Source: Harmonia axyridis (taxonomy: Eukaryota > Arthropoda > Insecta > Coleoptera > Coccinellidae). Taken from it: 64,000 bases of DNA. Made by a program: the position numbers and the translations under genes. A model generated the notes under the pieces. The model did no database searches, was not told the DNA's origin, and saw only the letters and a program-made list of their open reading frames with translations. This document shows positions 22,546 through 33,793 of the stretch, piece after piece (position 1 is the first letter of the stretch; the number at the start of each line of letters is the position of its first letter). The stretch covers positions 8,680,001 through 8,744,000 of the forward strand of contig NC_059503.1 of the NCBI RefSeq assembly GCF_914767665.1, given 5' to 3'.

Positions 22546-23212
22546 TATAATCGATTCTAGGCCTTAACGATGGGATTCGTTATCGAGGACATACAGTTGC
22601 AAAAGTGCAAATTGGCCATGGAAAATTTCAAACCGTACCTGTGGCTGATATTTTTTCGTTTATTGCATACCTTCCAATTCACAATGATCTATTGATTTCT
22701 CTTAAAAAATACTCTTTTTTTATTCAATATCAAAATCAAACCTCTGATTGGAAAAACCTATAGTAAAAGAAAAACCAAGGAGTTTCTATTAGGTTACAAA
22801 TGATAATTGGCAATCATTAACGAAGACTACAGATCTGGGAGTCTCAATGGTTCTTATTCTCCATAACGGAATGATCCATCTGGTCAAATTTCAACAGATG
22901 GTTCACGATATAGAAAATAATATAGAAATGTTTAAATCATAAATAACGATCAAAAATTACATTTTCACTTCACAAAGAAAAATATATATCGACAAGGGAA
23001 GAAATTTAAAGAAATATAAAAAATAATATCAAACTTAGAACGCGCGTTAACAAATTTGTATCTATTTATCAAAATAATTTCGAAATCAATCAGTTTTTTC
23101 TGTGGTGAGATTCTCATATAACCAAGAATTTACCACAAATCTCGCCGATAAATGCAAAAGGAAGGTTCTAAGAGATTTGTTAAGAAATATCACAATAGCA
23201 TAATAAATGATG
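22546..23212. other. Unassigned AT-rich DNA
   Basis: No gene, RNA or repeat copy is recognised. Confidence 0.45.
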
Positions 23213-23337
23213 GCTTACAGACAATTTTTAATTCCGGAAAAAGTACCTCCTCGAGCAGGACTCGAACCCGCAACCTCCGAATCAGTAGTCTAGTGCTCCA
23301 CCAACTGAGCTACCGGAATTAAAAATTGTATGTAAAC
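23213..23337 (-). ncRNA. tRNA-like sequence inside inverted repeats
   Basis: On the minus strand TAGCTCAGTTGG (a good A box) and GGTTCGAGTCC (a good B box) are spaced as in a tRNA, with a D arm and a T arm (GCGGG/CCTGC) that fold. The anticodon stem is weak and the segment after the T arm does not pair with the 5' end as a normal acceptor stem. Instead the whole unit is bracketed by 25-bp inverted repeats with two mismatches, including ACAATTTTTAATTCCGG at 23221-23237. It could be a tRNA-derived mobile sequence or a pseudo-tRNA; a functional tRNA is unlikely. Confidence 0.55.
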
Positions 23338-23574
23338 TAACATATATTATGCTCTTATAATTAATATCAGACATTTTGAAATATTACAATCTTTGAACAA
23401 ACTATTTCCTCAACAGATAGCTACCACAAAAAGAGTAAAACATCGTAACCTTCATTATGTTATCAGTGATGTCAAAACCGTTGTCACTATTGAGCATGCT
23501 TGGACTCAAGTCGACATAAAAATTCTACTTTACTCAAGTCTATGATACCCAGTGGCGCAACTAAGATACAAGAC

Positions 23575-23730
23575 AAGGGCTCCACCAAGTCGGTGCTACG
23601 TGTCACACAACCAGGACAAATAGACAAATAAGGACATTAATCGAAGACAAAAAGACGGCACACATAAGTCCCTTTCCAGATCCCACAGAGCACATAAATT
23701 CCATCGAAGATGCCGACATAAATAATAATT
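23575..23730 (+). pseudogene. Short DD41D-like transposase relic
   Basis: VGATCHTTRTNRQIRTLIED matches the segment after the second catalytic Asp of the DD41D transposases in this window (QQDGATCHTARATIDLL). The Asp itself reads Val. Nothing recognisable remains on either side. It is a very old, short piece. Confidence 0.5.
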
Positions 23731-23739
23731 ACATGCAAG

Positions 23740-24709
23740 AATGCTGTTCACGTCAGCGTGTCGTTATAATTCGAAGTTGTCGACCAGTCCCACAGCAGAG
23801 ACAATAAACAACACCGCGAAATGCTAATGAATGCCGATTAGCCTATATGAAAAAGGCACAGTCAGGCAATAGAGAAATATATTTCAGCAGCTTATCGTCC
23901 GCCAGTTTACACTTATTGGCTCCAGAGATTTATGTGGAACATTTGGACGTGTCGGGGCTAGACATTAATTAATCTGACGGCTTGTTGAACGAAAAATGGG
24001 CCCTATTTGTCTTGATTTTCGCTCCCCATCCGTTTCTACTTCTCGGATTTTGTATTGACGAAATTGCTTTTTGAAGGCTGGCCCAGGCCTCTGGTTATTT
24101 ATATCCTTATGAGAGTAGAGGCGTTACGCCGTGGGCTGGAATGGATGGATACGTTGATTATTAATGAAAATTATGGGCCGTTTCCCGTCGTAAAATGGGC
24201 CGCCCCGAGTTACGATTGATTTTCGTCGATTCGAGGAGCTGCTTCGTTAAGATTCATTATTGTTGAGGTTTGGTGGTTTTGTTACGCCACTGGTGCAAAT
24301 CGGGCGTTCGATCCAGTGGATCCAAAAGATGACGTATATCGCAACAGTTTTGGACAAATTTCTTCATACAATTTGAAAGGAAAACATTGGTTTGTGACAA
24401 TTTTTCAGAACAGGTTTGATTAAAAAAACAATGACATTTTTATTTCTTACTAAACATAAAGGTCCATGGTCTCCAACAACAGGCAGTCTTCTGGGTACAT
24501 CTTGCATCAAGCCTTGGACCATTCGAACAACAATCTCCCGACTTTTACTAAAACTCCACCGTGGATTGTTTCCTGTTTCTCAGTTTCTATTTTGTCTAGG
24601 AAAATATATTTTTTAACCATAGATCCCAGAAATCTAAAATTAGTCAATCATCCTATAAAATTGGGTCGCCCATTTTGGCACAAAACATCTTCATAATGAC
24701 ATAACATAA
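23740..24709. other. Unassigned; unique GC-balanced block 23740-24260
   Basis: There is no gene. The block 23740-24260 contains stretches such as GTTGATTATTAATGAAAATT next to GGGCCGTTTCCCG, a mix of homeobox-type and GC words common in insect conserved non-coding DNA. This is inference from composition; no function is shown. Confidence 0.3.
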
Positions 24710-24711
24710 TA

Positions 24712-25650
24712 ACGGGTGTTTTTTTCGAGGTATATAACTTTAAGTTAGCATTACTGTTCAAGATGGCGACCGATTCAACAGCTGTCAAGTGATTTATTCT
24801 CAGTTTGGTTTGGCAATTCATCATGAATAGACTCACGCCTGAACAACGCTTGCAAATAGTGCAATTTTATTTCGAAAATAATGGTTCTGTGCGGAATACG
24901 TATCGCGCACTACGTCCATTTTATTTTGTTTAGCGATGAAGTGCTCTTTTGGTTGAATGGCTACGTCAACAAACAAAACTGCCGCATTTGGAGTGAAGCT
25001 AATCCTCAAGTGTATGTCGAAACACCGTTACATCTAAGAAAACTGACTGTTTGGTGCGCTTTATGGGCTGGTGGAATCATTGGTCCGTACTTCTTCAAAA
25101 ACGATGATGGCCAGAACGTTACAGTCAATGGTGATCGCTATAGAGCCATGATTACTAACTTTTTCATTCCTGAATTGAACAATCATGATGTCCAGTAGCT
25201 GTGGTTCCAACAAGACGGCGCAACATGTCACACAGCTCGTGCCACAATCGATTTATTGAAAGACACGTTTGGTGACCGCCTAATTTCACGTTTTAGACCT
25301 GTGAATTGGCCTCCAAGACCTTGCGATTTAGCACCGCTAGACTACTTTCTGTGGGCCCATGTAAAGTCATTGGTTTATGCGGATAAGCCACAAACCCTTG
25401 ACCATTTGGAAGACAACATTCACCGTGTTATTGCCGATATACGGCCACAATTGTTGGAAAAAGTCATCGAAAATTGGACGTCCAGATTGGACTACATCCG
25501 AGCCAGCCGTGGCGGTTATATGCCAGAAATCATGTTTAAAATGTAATGCCACAAGATTATCTTGCGGATAAATAAAATTTATGTCAATCGAATAATCCAT
25601 CGTTGTTTTATTGCAATTTAAAGTTCTATAGCTCTAAAAAAAACACCCTT
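24712..25650 (+). mobile_element. DD41D (rosa-like) element, copy R1, internally deleted
   Basis: TA target dinucleotides at 24710 and 25651 flank ends ACGGGTGTTTTTTTCGAGG and TCTAAAAAAAACACCCTT. The 939-bp element has a 5' leader with GTTCAAGATGGCGAC, the N-terminal HTH start, then a large deletion, then the catalytic part. AATAAA lies near 25570. Its relatives R2, R3 and R4 have essentially the same deletion, so these copies descend from one deleted parent moved by a transposase made elsewhere. Confidence 0.92.
24823..25546 (+). pseudogene. DD41D transposase, internally deleted
   Basis: From the ATG at 24823 the frame reads MNRLTPEQRLQIVQFYFENN...TYRALRPF and then stops. The catalytic part lies in another frame from FILFSDEVLFWLNGYVNKQN (first Asp), with a TAG at 25196 before LWFQQDGATCHTARATIDLL (second Asp) and PCDLAPLDYFLW (third Asp, 41 residues on). 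About 110 residues between RALRPF and ILFSDE that a full transposase should have are gone, including the rest of the DNA-binding region. It is not functional. Confidence 0.88.
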
Positions 25651-25652
25651 TA

Positions 25653-26287
25653 TCATCTTTAGCATTATTGTGGTGGAAAAAATTATCCAATTTTGTTAAT
25701 CAGTTGTCAATGCATCATTGACTGTACACAACTAGGCCTCTAACTTGTCCCACATAAGGTCTGGAGATCTGACCAGTTGTTATATCTCACAAAAATAGTT
25801 TTGTTCAATTCTGATCTATTGGAGGAGATCTATCATTTTGAGCTAAGAAATATATCCAAGTATGTATGAGTGGAGAAATCTGCTTAAAAGTGATTTTATC
25901 TTATCTGCTGCATATTTTGTACGTCAATATTTTATCCAACTGCCACATAGCTTTGGCTCTTCATTTCAGTTATTTTCTATAATACTGAAGTGTGGGTATT
26001 CCATAGCATTACTTCTGTAAATTTGATGAAAAATCTCATTAGGATTACCTAATGTATCTGCAGACGTCTGTGTATGATATTTGATCGTATATTTGATTAA
26101 AATCATTGAATTTCTTGTTGTGTTAAACCAAAGAATAGAATGAAGGTCCTAACACTGGTCCTTGTGAGACACCTGCTTTTAAGTGTCTAGTATTGGATAA
26201 TACTTGATCTTGTTGGATGTTCCAAGTTTCCGGAAGGTTACAATTCACAGTCTTCTCTTCTACTCTTGTTACTGTATATGCCACAAG
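25653..26287. other. Unassigned DNA
   Basis: No gene, RNA or repeat copy is recognised. The last ~40 bases are pyrimidine-rich and precede the possible exon. Confidence 0.4.
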
Positions 26288-26522
26288 GTCTTTCAACTTC
26301 ACCTAAACCAGATGCCAACGAATTTCGCTGGCTACAACCCAAACCGAAGACGCCGACTAGATCCACCGACCAGACTAGCGAAATCAAGTGGAGTAAAGCA
26401 AGATCCTTCATAGATAAACATAACCCAGCCTTCCGAAAGAGGTTTCTGCAAACTCTTCCCAACACCCAGAGAACCTCCATCAATATTTCAAGCGGCGATC
26501 CAAGAAACATAAGGACGTGTGG
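26288..26522 (+). CDS. Possible host exon, unrecognised protein
   Basis: A pyrimidine-rich tract ending CCACAAG precedes an open frame that includes SEIKWSKARSFIDKHNPAFR and ends NISSGDPRNIRTCGK. A donor-like GAA|GTGAGA lies at 26522; otherwise the frame stops at 26529 and an AATAAA follows near 26550. So it could be either an internal or a terminal exon. The GC content is higher than in the flanks and the frame is fully open, but the opposite strand is open too. I recognise no family and see no partner exons. This is a weak call. Confidence 0.3.
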
Positions 26523-26559
26523 GAAGTGAGAGACAGCCGCTTTATGATCGTAATAAATA

Positions 26560-27010
26560 TCTTGATAAACGATCTTTTAAATTATAACTGTGATAGATAT
26601 TTGCCCACTCAACTCTAGGGAGGAGTCGACTCCGTAATTTATGGGCCCATTTATCAACGTTCCACACCCTCTGTTAACTCGAACCAATTCGAGATGTGTG
26701 CAGCGATATCGCCGAACAACCCGCACCTCGACGAAGCCTGGTTGTGTTGGTGTTTTCCCCTGTTTTCGCCTGACCCGAGTTTCGCGACCCCAATCCGTTC
26801 CGGGAGTCATAGATAAACGGTTATGTTCTTCTTCATGAAGTCTGGCCTTATCAGAGAGCCTGATGCAGATGGTCTTTATGGGATAATTCCTGTTTGTTTT
26901 TATCGCGCCCAGTATTTGTCGTGTCGATTATCGTGTCGCGGTGTGAGCAGGTGTTGGACTTAGTCGGTAATTGGTCTTATTGTCGCTCTTGCTAGGCGTC
27001 ATGTTATCAA
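26560..27010. other. Unique GC-richer block
   Basis: Composition rises sharply with many CpG words and no repeat similarity to the rest of the window. Open frames exist on both strands without motifs. It could be conserved non-coding DNA. Confidence 0.3.
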
Positions 27011-27302
27011 TTTTATTTGAACTTTGTTGTTGGGTGTTTAGTGTGTATTTTTGTGTGATGTAATAATGGTTGATTCTTTCAAAATTTTAGATTGTTACGT
27101 GTTATTGGTACAACTTTCTTCTATACTCACGTGGAGTTGCGACGTGATCTGTCAACTGAACTAAGCATTAATTTGAAGTAAATCGTTGAAAAATATAGCT
27201 ACTGAAATGTATGTAGGTATGTCCCAAGCTTTCTGAAAAAACTTAATAGCATTAGAGTAGTTCGGAACAAGCTTAAAGAAATCAATTTTGACGCCAGTTA
27301 TA

Positions 27303-28230
27303 ACGGGTGTTTTTTTTTCAAGGTATATAACTTTAAGTTGGCATTACTGTTCAAGATGGCGACTGATTTGACAGCTGTCAAGTGATTTATTCTCAGTTTG
27401 GTTTGGCAATTTATCATGAATAGACTCACGCCTTAACAACGCTTGCAAATAGTGCAATTTTATTTCGAAAATAATGGTTCTGTGCGGAATACGTATCGCG
27501 CACTACGTCCATTAGCGATGAAGCGCACTTCTGGTTGAATGGCTACGTCAATAAACAAAACTGCCGCATTTGGAGTGAAGCTAATCCTCAAGTGTATGTC
27601 GAAACACCGTTGCATCCAGAAAAACTGACTGTTTGGTGCGCTTTATGGGCTGGTGGAATCATTGGTCCGTACTTCTTCAAAAACGATGATGGCCAGAACG
27701 TTACAGTCAATGGTGATCGGTATAGAGCCATGATTACTAACTTTTTCATTCCTGAATTGATTAACCATGATGTCCAGGAGCTGTGGTTCCAACAAGACGG
27801 CGCAACATGTCACACAGCTCGTGCCACAATCGATTTATTGAAAGACACGTTTGGTCACCGCCTAATTTCACGTTTTGGACCTGTGAATTGGCCTCCAAGA
27901 TCTTGTGATTTAACACCGCTAGACTACTTTCTGTGGGGCTATGTAAAGCCATTGGTCTATGCGGATAAGCCACAAATCCTTGACCATTTGGAAGACAACA
28001 TTCGCCGTGTTATTGCCGATATACGGCCACAAATGTTGGAAAAAGTCATCGAAAATTGGACGTCCAGATTGGACTACATCCGAGCCAGCCGTGGCGGTCA
28101 TATGCCAGAAATCATATTTAAAATGTAATGCCACAAGATTATCTTGCGGATAAATAAAATTCATGTCAATCGAATATCCACCGTTGTTTTATTGAAATTT
28201 AAAGTTCTATAGCTCTAAAAAAACACCCTT
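27303..28230 (+). mobile_element. DD41D (rosa-like) element, copy R2
   Basis: TA at 27301 and 28231 flank ends ACGGGTGTTTTTTTTTCAAGG and CTAAAAAAACACCCTT. At 928 bp it is nearly identical to R1. It has the shared internal deletion plus a further ~11 bp loss at the junction (GTCCATTAGCGATGAA). It is the least mutated copy, so it probably moved most recently. Confidence 0.93.
27419..28128 (+). pseudogene. DD41D transposase, longest surviving frame
   Basis: The N-terminal MNRLTP start at 27419 is broken by a TAA after LTP. From 27535 a 197-codon frame is uninterrupted: GYVNKQNCRIWSEANPQVYV, AGGIIGPYFFKNDDG, ELWFQQDGATCHTARATIDL (second Asp), RSCDLTPLDYFLWGYVK (third Asp) and MPEIIFKM at the end. 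The first Asp region (SDEAHFW in related copies) falls just before, in a different frame because of the deletion. A product would lack DNA binding and one catalytic residue, so I call it a pseudogene even though it is long. Confidence 0.88.
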
Positions 28231-28459
28231 TACAAACGGTACACATTTTACACAATAGTACATTTTTTCTCCTGAAGGCTTTCCAATAGGAGGTTTCATT
28301 TTGATATTAAAAAAAACGAGTATATTTCAAGAGAACCAATGAATAAATAAGGAATGCTATTAACGATGGAAAACCAAATTATCGCCACGCCTACGCTACA
28401 GTTGCATCATTGCATGCATATGGTGCTGCCTCTACCAATTCCAGCTATAAAAATCCATT

Positions 28460-28860
28460 CATCATAGCTCAGTAGCGCAATCCATTCACCTTAACTGTAG
28501 CCCAAGCCTTATTTGCAATAAGTAAGGACCAATCACACCACCAACCCAAAAACCGCACCAAACAGTGACACGTTGAGGATAGAGAGGCTTTTCAACAATT
28601 ATTCTTGGATTTTCTGAGCCCCAAATGCTACAAATCTGCTTATTAACGTAACCACCAAGGTGAAAAAGATCTCATCACTGAATATGATAATAATAATAAA
28701 TGTCCTTCAGCCAGAAGAATATGATTTTTCGTTGAAAATCCAGATCTTTTTATGCATTTTAAGGAGCCAATCAGTGAAAATACGAAAATACTGGTTTGAG
28801 TTCTTGTGTTAACTGAACTTTAAAAACCTTAAGACCCAAGTCTTCAAGTTAGTGAAGACA
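28460..28860 (-). pseudogene. DD41D-like transposase relic
   Basis: The minus strand, read across frameshifts, gives IIFSDEIFF (first Asp), HLGGYVNKQICSIWGSENPR, VEKPLYPQRVTVWCGFW and GGVIGPYLL. This is the older lineage seen at 13645 and 22240. The second and third Asp region is missing. No ends are visible. Confidence 0.65.
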
Positions 28861-29943
28861 GAAGGTCACCAGACAGCGCTGGAAGCTCTAAGTTATTTAC
28901 CCTTATCATCTAGACAAGAACTAACAGAAAAAAAAAGCCAGATGATTTGATTGCCTGATTACAATATGCTGTATTTACACATAGTAAATATTTATCTACT
29001 ACCGTTTAGTATATCGCCGAAAATCTCTAGTCGACTTTGACAATACAACATTTTGTTGGACCAAAGAAGATGCCTCAAAGAAGATCCTGAAACAAAAAGA
29101 AAAACTTGTCAAATATGGGTGAGAAAAAACCTGTATCAAAGAGTTAATAATCAAGTGCTCCAAAAATCCAGACAAAGTCTACTTGAATGGGTCGAGATGA
29201 AGATCATAAATCTCTTCAGGTTAGCAAAAATGAATAATGTCCGAAAAATCATAACTGTCATAACTTGTTTTGGCATAATTTCGTTAGTCGCGTTCTACAG
29301 ATTCCAAAATCTATTTTGATAAGTAACAGATTACGAAACATATTATCCCATTTATTCTTGGGAACAATTCTTGTAAAACCTCCATTTGCCATCCGACAAA
29401 CATCAACTCATAAACTCCAAAAATATCACCAATTCGCGTTCGTCTTGCGCCAGCTCCTCAATAAACACAAATCACAATGACTCATTGCATTCCTGCCGGC
29501 CACAGCCAGCTTCGTCGGGCTTTATTCTGGTTAAAATCCCGCTTTTCTACAACATAAAATGCTACAATGACTGGAAGTGTTACCAACCGCTTGTAATTGC
29601 AATTTGTTAAGTAGATCTGAACCGAGGAAGCCGCGCTATTTACAACCTTTTGTGTTCGCCTGACCACGACATAGATACGCGATAATAGCCTGTTTAGCTT
29701 ACACCTACTACTTTTTGCACGTTCAGTTTGTCTTCCCAAACACTTGCTTTATGTTGTCAACAGTTATTTAGAGGCTGCTCTGGCAGCGTTACTCGAATAG
29801 AAGTCGTGTGTGGAGATGGAGAATGAAAATAAAATTTAACTTATTTGCGCGGGTGTTGTACACGACTGGCGACTTGCTTCGAGAAGCGTTGGACGTCGGT
29901 GTTGCCGGTGCTCGTGTTTTAACTGGAGATCTACTGATTTACA
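28861..29943. other. Unassigned; GC-balanced block 29490-29910
   Basis: Frame 29053-29319 is open but unrecognised. The stretch 29490-29910 is less AT-rich and unique, ending where the mariner begins. No gene is supported. Confidence 0.35.
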
Positions 29944-29945
29944 TA

Positions 29946-31155
29946 GGCGTACAACTTTGCTTCCGTCGTTTTTTACGAAATTCGAGGCTTTATTGTAAAA
30001 AACTGGTTATACATTTATGTTTCAAAGTATTTTCTATCGCTGGCCACTACTTTTTCCCATCTTTCGGGCAGCGTTCGAATCCTGGGTTGAAAAAACTGGA
30101 CATCTTTTGAAGCGATCCACAAATCGATACCATTTTTTGCTTTTTCATAAGACCGGAAGTGCTGGTCAGCTAGGCCGTGTGCCATTGATCGAAACAAGTG
30201 ATAGTCCGAGGGAGCAACGTCTGGAGAATACGGTGGGTGGGTTAGGACCATTTCAACGTTTCCAAGTATGTCTTGACTTTTGCTACATGGGGTCGAGCAT
30301 TGTCATATGTAAAATCACTTTATCAAATATCTCTCATTGTATTGCAGCCGTTTGTCTTTCAATGCACGGCATTAATTGCGTTCGATAACAAGCGCCAGTG
30401 ATTGTTTCAGTCGGTTTTCACACCTTATAATACACTTCGCCGAGCTGGTCCCACCAAATACTGAGCATGACCTTGGAACCGTGAATATTAGGTTTGGCCG
30501 TCGATTTGGAAGCATGACCGGGATATCCCTATGATTTTAAGCGTTTGGGATTATCGTAATGAACCCATTTTTCGTCTCCAGTATCAATGCGATGCAGAAA
30601 CTCATTTGGTCTTTGCCTGGCAAGCAACTGCTCACAAGCAAACAAACACCGTTCAACATCTTTCGGCTTCAACTCGTACGGCACCCAATGTCCTTGTTGC
30701 TGAATCATTCCCATGACTTTCAGGCATTTTGAAATGGCTTGTTTCGTCACTCCCAATGATCCTGCCTATTCTTGTTGCTTTTCTATATTCCTCCACCTTG
30801 CTGGTCTTCGACGTCAATATAACAGTTCTTGTTGAAGTGTTGAAACCACTCCTGGTACGTTCTTTCACTAATAGCGACCTCACCATAGGTATTTAAGAGC
30901 ATTCGATGAGCCTCAGCCTCCGATTTCTTAAAGCAGAATATATAAACGACGAGAATTTGGCCCGTTAGCTGACATGTTTAATCGATATCAACTTCATTAT
31001 GCAGACACAAATCGCTTTATATTTTGATGGCGTTTTGTTTACAAATACCAAAGCTTGTTGTATGATATCTACGATCTATTTATTCCGACTGCCACTTACC
31101 GCTACACTGCTACAGTCATCTATATTGCAAAACGGCGGAAGCAAAGTTGCACACC
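29946..31155 (-). mobile_element. mariner copy D, full length, dead
   Basis: TA at 29944 precedes GGCGTACAACTTTGCTTCCG, and the other end GCGGAAGCAAAGTTGCACACC is followed by TA at 31156. At 1210 bp it has near full-length structure in minus orientation. The 5' UTR on the minus strand begins with GTATAGCAATAG-type sequence shared with copies C, E and G. Confidence 0.93.
30015..30940 (-). pseudogene. mariner transposase, multiple breaks
   Basis: The minus-strand order is: the N-terminal KKSEAEAHRMLLNTYGE-like start; a QEWFQHFNKNCY-type segment; then, intact from 30756 to 30529, MGVTKQAISKCLKVMGMIQQ, WVPYELKPKDVERCLFACEQ and DTGDEKWVHYDNPKR (first Asp). After a stop the next block around the second Asp is corrupted near 30290-30320. 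VLTHPPYSPDVAPSDYHLFR (third Asp) closes the frame from 30251 to 30015. The breaks are point mutations and small indels. Confidence 0.83.
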
Positions 31156-31157
31156 TA

Positions 31158-32250
31158 ATAAATCAAATGGCAGACGACGCTCAAACTCTCCGCGAGCATA
31201 GAAGACAGTTGAGCCAACTCAGCAACAAAAATTATTTCAACCCGTTTAAGTGGTATTTTTAAATGGCCATCGCTCGATACCTTCTATACAAAATGTGCAT
31301 CTGCTGATACTAATCCTTCAGCTGTATGCCAGATGCAACATTCAAATAAATCATCAACTGATCGACATAAATTTTCCAAAACAGCACTAAACAATAAACA
31401 GTCCACTCAGGCCAAATTTGGTCATTTCCATAAATTTCTCCAGTTCCAACGTTCTGGCTCACTTCATTCCGAGAATTTCTACCAGTAGCCGCTCGAAATG
31501 GACATAATAAAAATGGTGTCCCAAGAATAAATTGTCGATCGCACATTCGCAGAAGACATCGTAATCTGTAAAGAGCCTGCACGGGTGAATATCTTATATT
31601 GTAAACCTTTCGTTCTTAATGTCGATTTAACGCTGGCCACAATGAACACATGCAGGTACGAGTCGACAATATCAGATGACATAAATAGTGACGTTCCGAC
31701 CGAGAAAAAAATGCTTTGGTAACACGCGTTCCTACATGGCTATCTGGCTGCACCGTTGTAAACTACCTATCAATTACGGGATGGCTGTTAAGGCGGCAGG
31801 ACCGAAACTAGAGAAAAACGGTGGAAAATACGTAGAGGCTGATCTACTTTATCTGCAGTCTTCATTTCCCATGAAGTTTGTCTTAAAAGTTTATGGGTTC
31901 AGTTGAAAGCCTCCTTTATAAACTTTTCTAGGCAGAATAGCCCAGAAATCTCCAATTGACTGAGCCTGCGGTAAATTTGAGGAGTTTTTCGGCTCAAAAG
32001 TGTTGTGATCATTGCAGCAATTATGACTGTCAAACCGTCCAGCCAATCCTTAATATTATCTTGAGAATGATTCTGATGAAAGAATTTAAGCAATTTTGTA
32101 AAGGTGTTGTGGATATATCTTTTCCTACAACTACTCCCACCAGTATTCTATATTTCATAGCTAACTGATTTTCAAAACTATGTATAGCTCACACTATGAG
32201 AATTAAATTGGTGTTTTGAAAAATCGTTTTTATGGAAACACAAGAAATGT
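31158..32250. other. Unassigned DNA
   Basis: Overlapping open frames on both strands at 31310-31682 carry no domain I recognise. No repeat copy or RNA gene is visible. Confidence 0.4.
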
Positions 32251-32386
32251 GGAAAAGTATAGTGTGCAACATGTGCAAAAAGTCCTTTTTCTCACTCGTG
32301 TGTTTGCGCCTCTCACCTTAAAGACTCGTGTCACAAACTTCCACACTCGTGAGAGACGTTGAGCACTTGTTGAACAATATACTATT
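32251..32386. repeat. Hairpin repeat, copy 2
   Basis: The left arm GGAAAAGTATAGTGTGCAAC at 32251 repeats the arm at 19961. The inverted right arm ACTTGTTGAACAATATACTATT ends at 32386. The loop is longer and itself contains inverted ACTCGTGTG/CACTCGTGAG words. It is non-coding. Confidence 0.6.
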
Positions 32387-32474
32387 GACTCTCCTCAGAT
32401 TTGCCTCTACTGCATAAGGCCTGAAAATCTCAAAATATCTAGCGCCAAATTATGAACTTTATCAACATATTTAG

Positions 32475-32611
32475 GGCCGGTATAATAAAGTATACCTAAC
32501 CGACGGTTCAACCGTTGCGTCAACTACCAAATTCCTTACTAGAAATACGGAATTTGGTAGTTGACGCATCGGTTCTATAAAAATAAAATTCATCCTTTAT
32601 AATACCGACGT
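32475..32611. mobile_element. Small fold-back MITE, possibly PIF/Harbinger type
   Basis: The two halves are inverted: GGCCGGTATAATAAAG against the complement of CCTTTATAATACCGAC, and GCGTCAACTACCAAATTCC (32518-32536) against GGAATTTGGTAGTTGACGC (32549-32567), which is perfect over 19 bp. Both outer edges are next to TTAG/TTA (32471 and 32612), consistent with a TTA target-site duplication as in PIF/Harbinger elements. It is ~137 bp with no coding. The superfamily assignment is an inference from the flank and the GGCCGGTA-like end. Confidence 0.6.
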
Positions 32612-32646
32612 TAGCCTTTCGCTTGAATTTCATATTGTCTGGACAA

Positions 32647-32979
32647 AGTTTTTCTGAATGTAACGGTGTTTCGACATACACTTGAGGATTAGCTTCACTC
32701 CAAATGCGGCAGTTTTGTTTGTTGACATAGCCATTCAACCAGAAGTGCGCTTCATCGCTAAACAAAATAAAATGGACGTAGTGCGCGATACGTATTCCGC
32801 ACAGAACCATTATTTTCGGAATGAAATTGCACTATTTGCAAGCGTTGTTCAGGCGTGAGTCTATTCATGATGAATTGCCGAACAAAACTGAGAATAAATC
32901 ACTTGATAGCTATTAAATCGGTCACCATCTTGAACAGTAATGCCAACTTAAAGTTATATACCTCGAAAAAAAACACCCT
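32647..32979 (-). mobile_element. DD41D element copy R3, truncated
   Basis: Only the 5' third remains: the end AAAAAAAACACCCTA at 32979, the HTH start, the shared deletion junction (CATTTTATTTTGTTTAGCGA on the minus strand), and SDEAHFWLNGYVNKQNCRIW to about VETPLHSEK. Beyond 32647 the sequence is unrelated, and the fold-back MITE lies close by. Frame 32520-32810 continues past the boundary by chance. Confidence 0.85.
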
Positions 32980-33793
32980 ATACAATGGAAACATATGTCT
33001 TCAGGAAAAGGGCGTTCAAAAAAAAAAATTGAAATTTCAACGTACTTTAGATCGGTAACGAAGCGTTTGCGTAAAAATGTTTATGCACAAAAACGTCTTA
33101 TTTTGACCAGGAGAATATTTCTCTAAAACTAACTTTTGGAACACCTCACAAAAAATAAGCTCTACGGCCCTACATACCTAAAATTTCTTTGTCCCTTACC
33201 AGGGCCGGACCTGTGGCCTCAAACGGGCCCCGTCTCCTTGTGGCGTCCGCGTTTATTCGCCGTTGTTGTTAGTTGTTGTTGCCGGTTAATCTCATTAGCG
33301 CTGTTATCGCGGTGGCGACTGAGTTCTCGCTTTCTCGGGCTTCGCTACGCCACGTTTACGAGGCAATTAATTAATCCCTAATCTGTGCACATTCGTTCCT
33401 GCGGAACCCAACGCTAGGCGGCGCTGCTACCGCCACGACCCCGAACATGGATCGCGCCCGTGGGACTGTTCGAACAAACACTTTTCCCTAATTAAAATGA
33501 ACTTCGCGATGACCTTGGCAAGGACGGCCAATTGGAGTTTTCGGTTTTATCGGATGTAGGTACGTTTTTGCTCGCCTGAACGTTGTTTAGTTAGTTTTGG
33601 TTCAATATGATGAAAAATTCAAAATCTATGTCGTTTATTGAGTATTTTATTTTATTACTACCAGACTTGTCAGAAAGAGGTATATTAGCTCTGTACTTCT
33701 TGGTATGCAAGTTACTGTATCTTAGTTCCTTGTATTTTTTGGCAAAAAGTAGCTCAGATAGTAGGAAATAGGTAATTTCCGTTACCGCAAAAA
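32980..33793. other. Unassigned; GC-rich block 33170-33520
   Basis: The stretch 33170-33520 is one of the most GC-rich in the window, with many CpG words and TTAATTAAT-type words nearby. Its open frame (33136-33381) has no motif. It could be conserved non-coding DNA or part of an unrecognised exon. Confidence 0.3.

Noticed and set aside
29053..29319. Basic open frame considered as a Harbinger nuclease start
   Set aside because: The resemblance is limited to a few charged residues; no nuclease motif follows.
31310..31682. Minus-strand frames with hydrophobic stretches considered as a receptor fragment
   Set aside because: No conserved receptor motif, the frame overlaps another open register, and there are no flanking exons.
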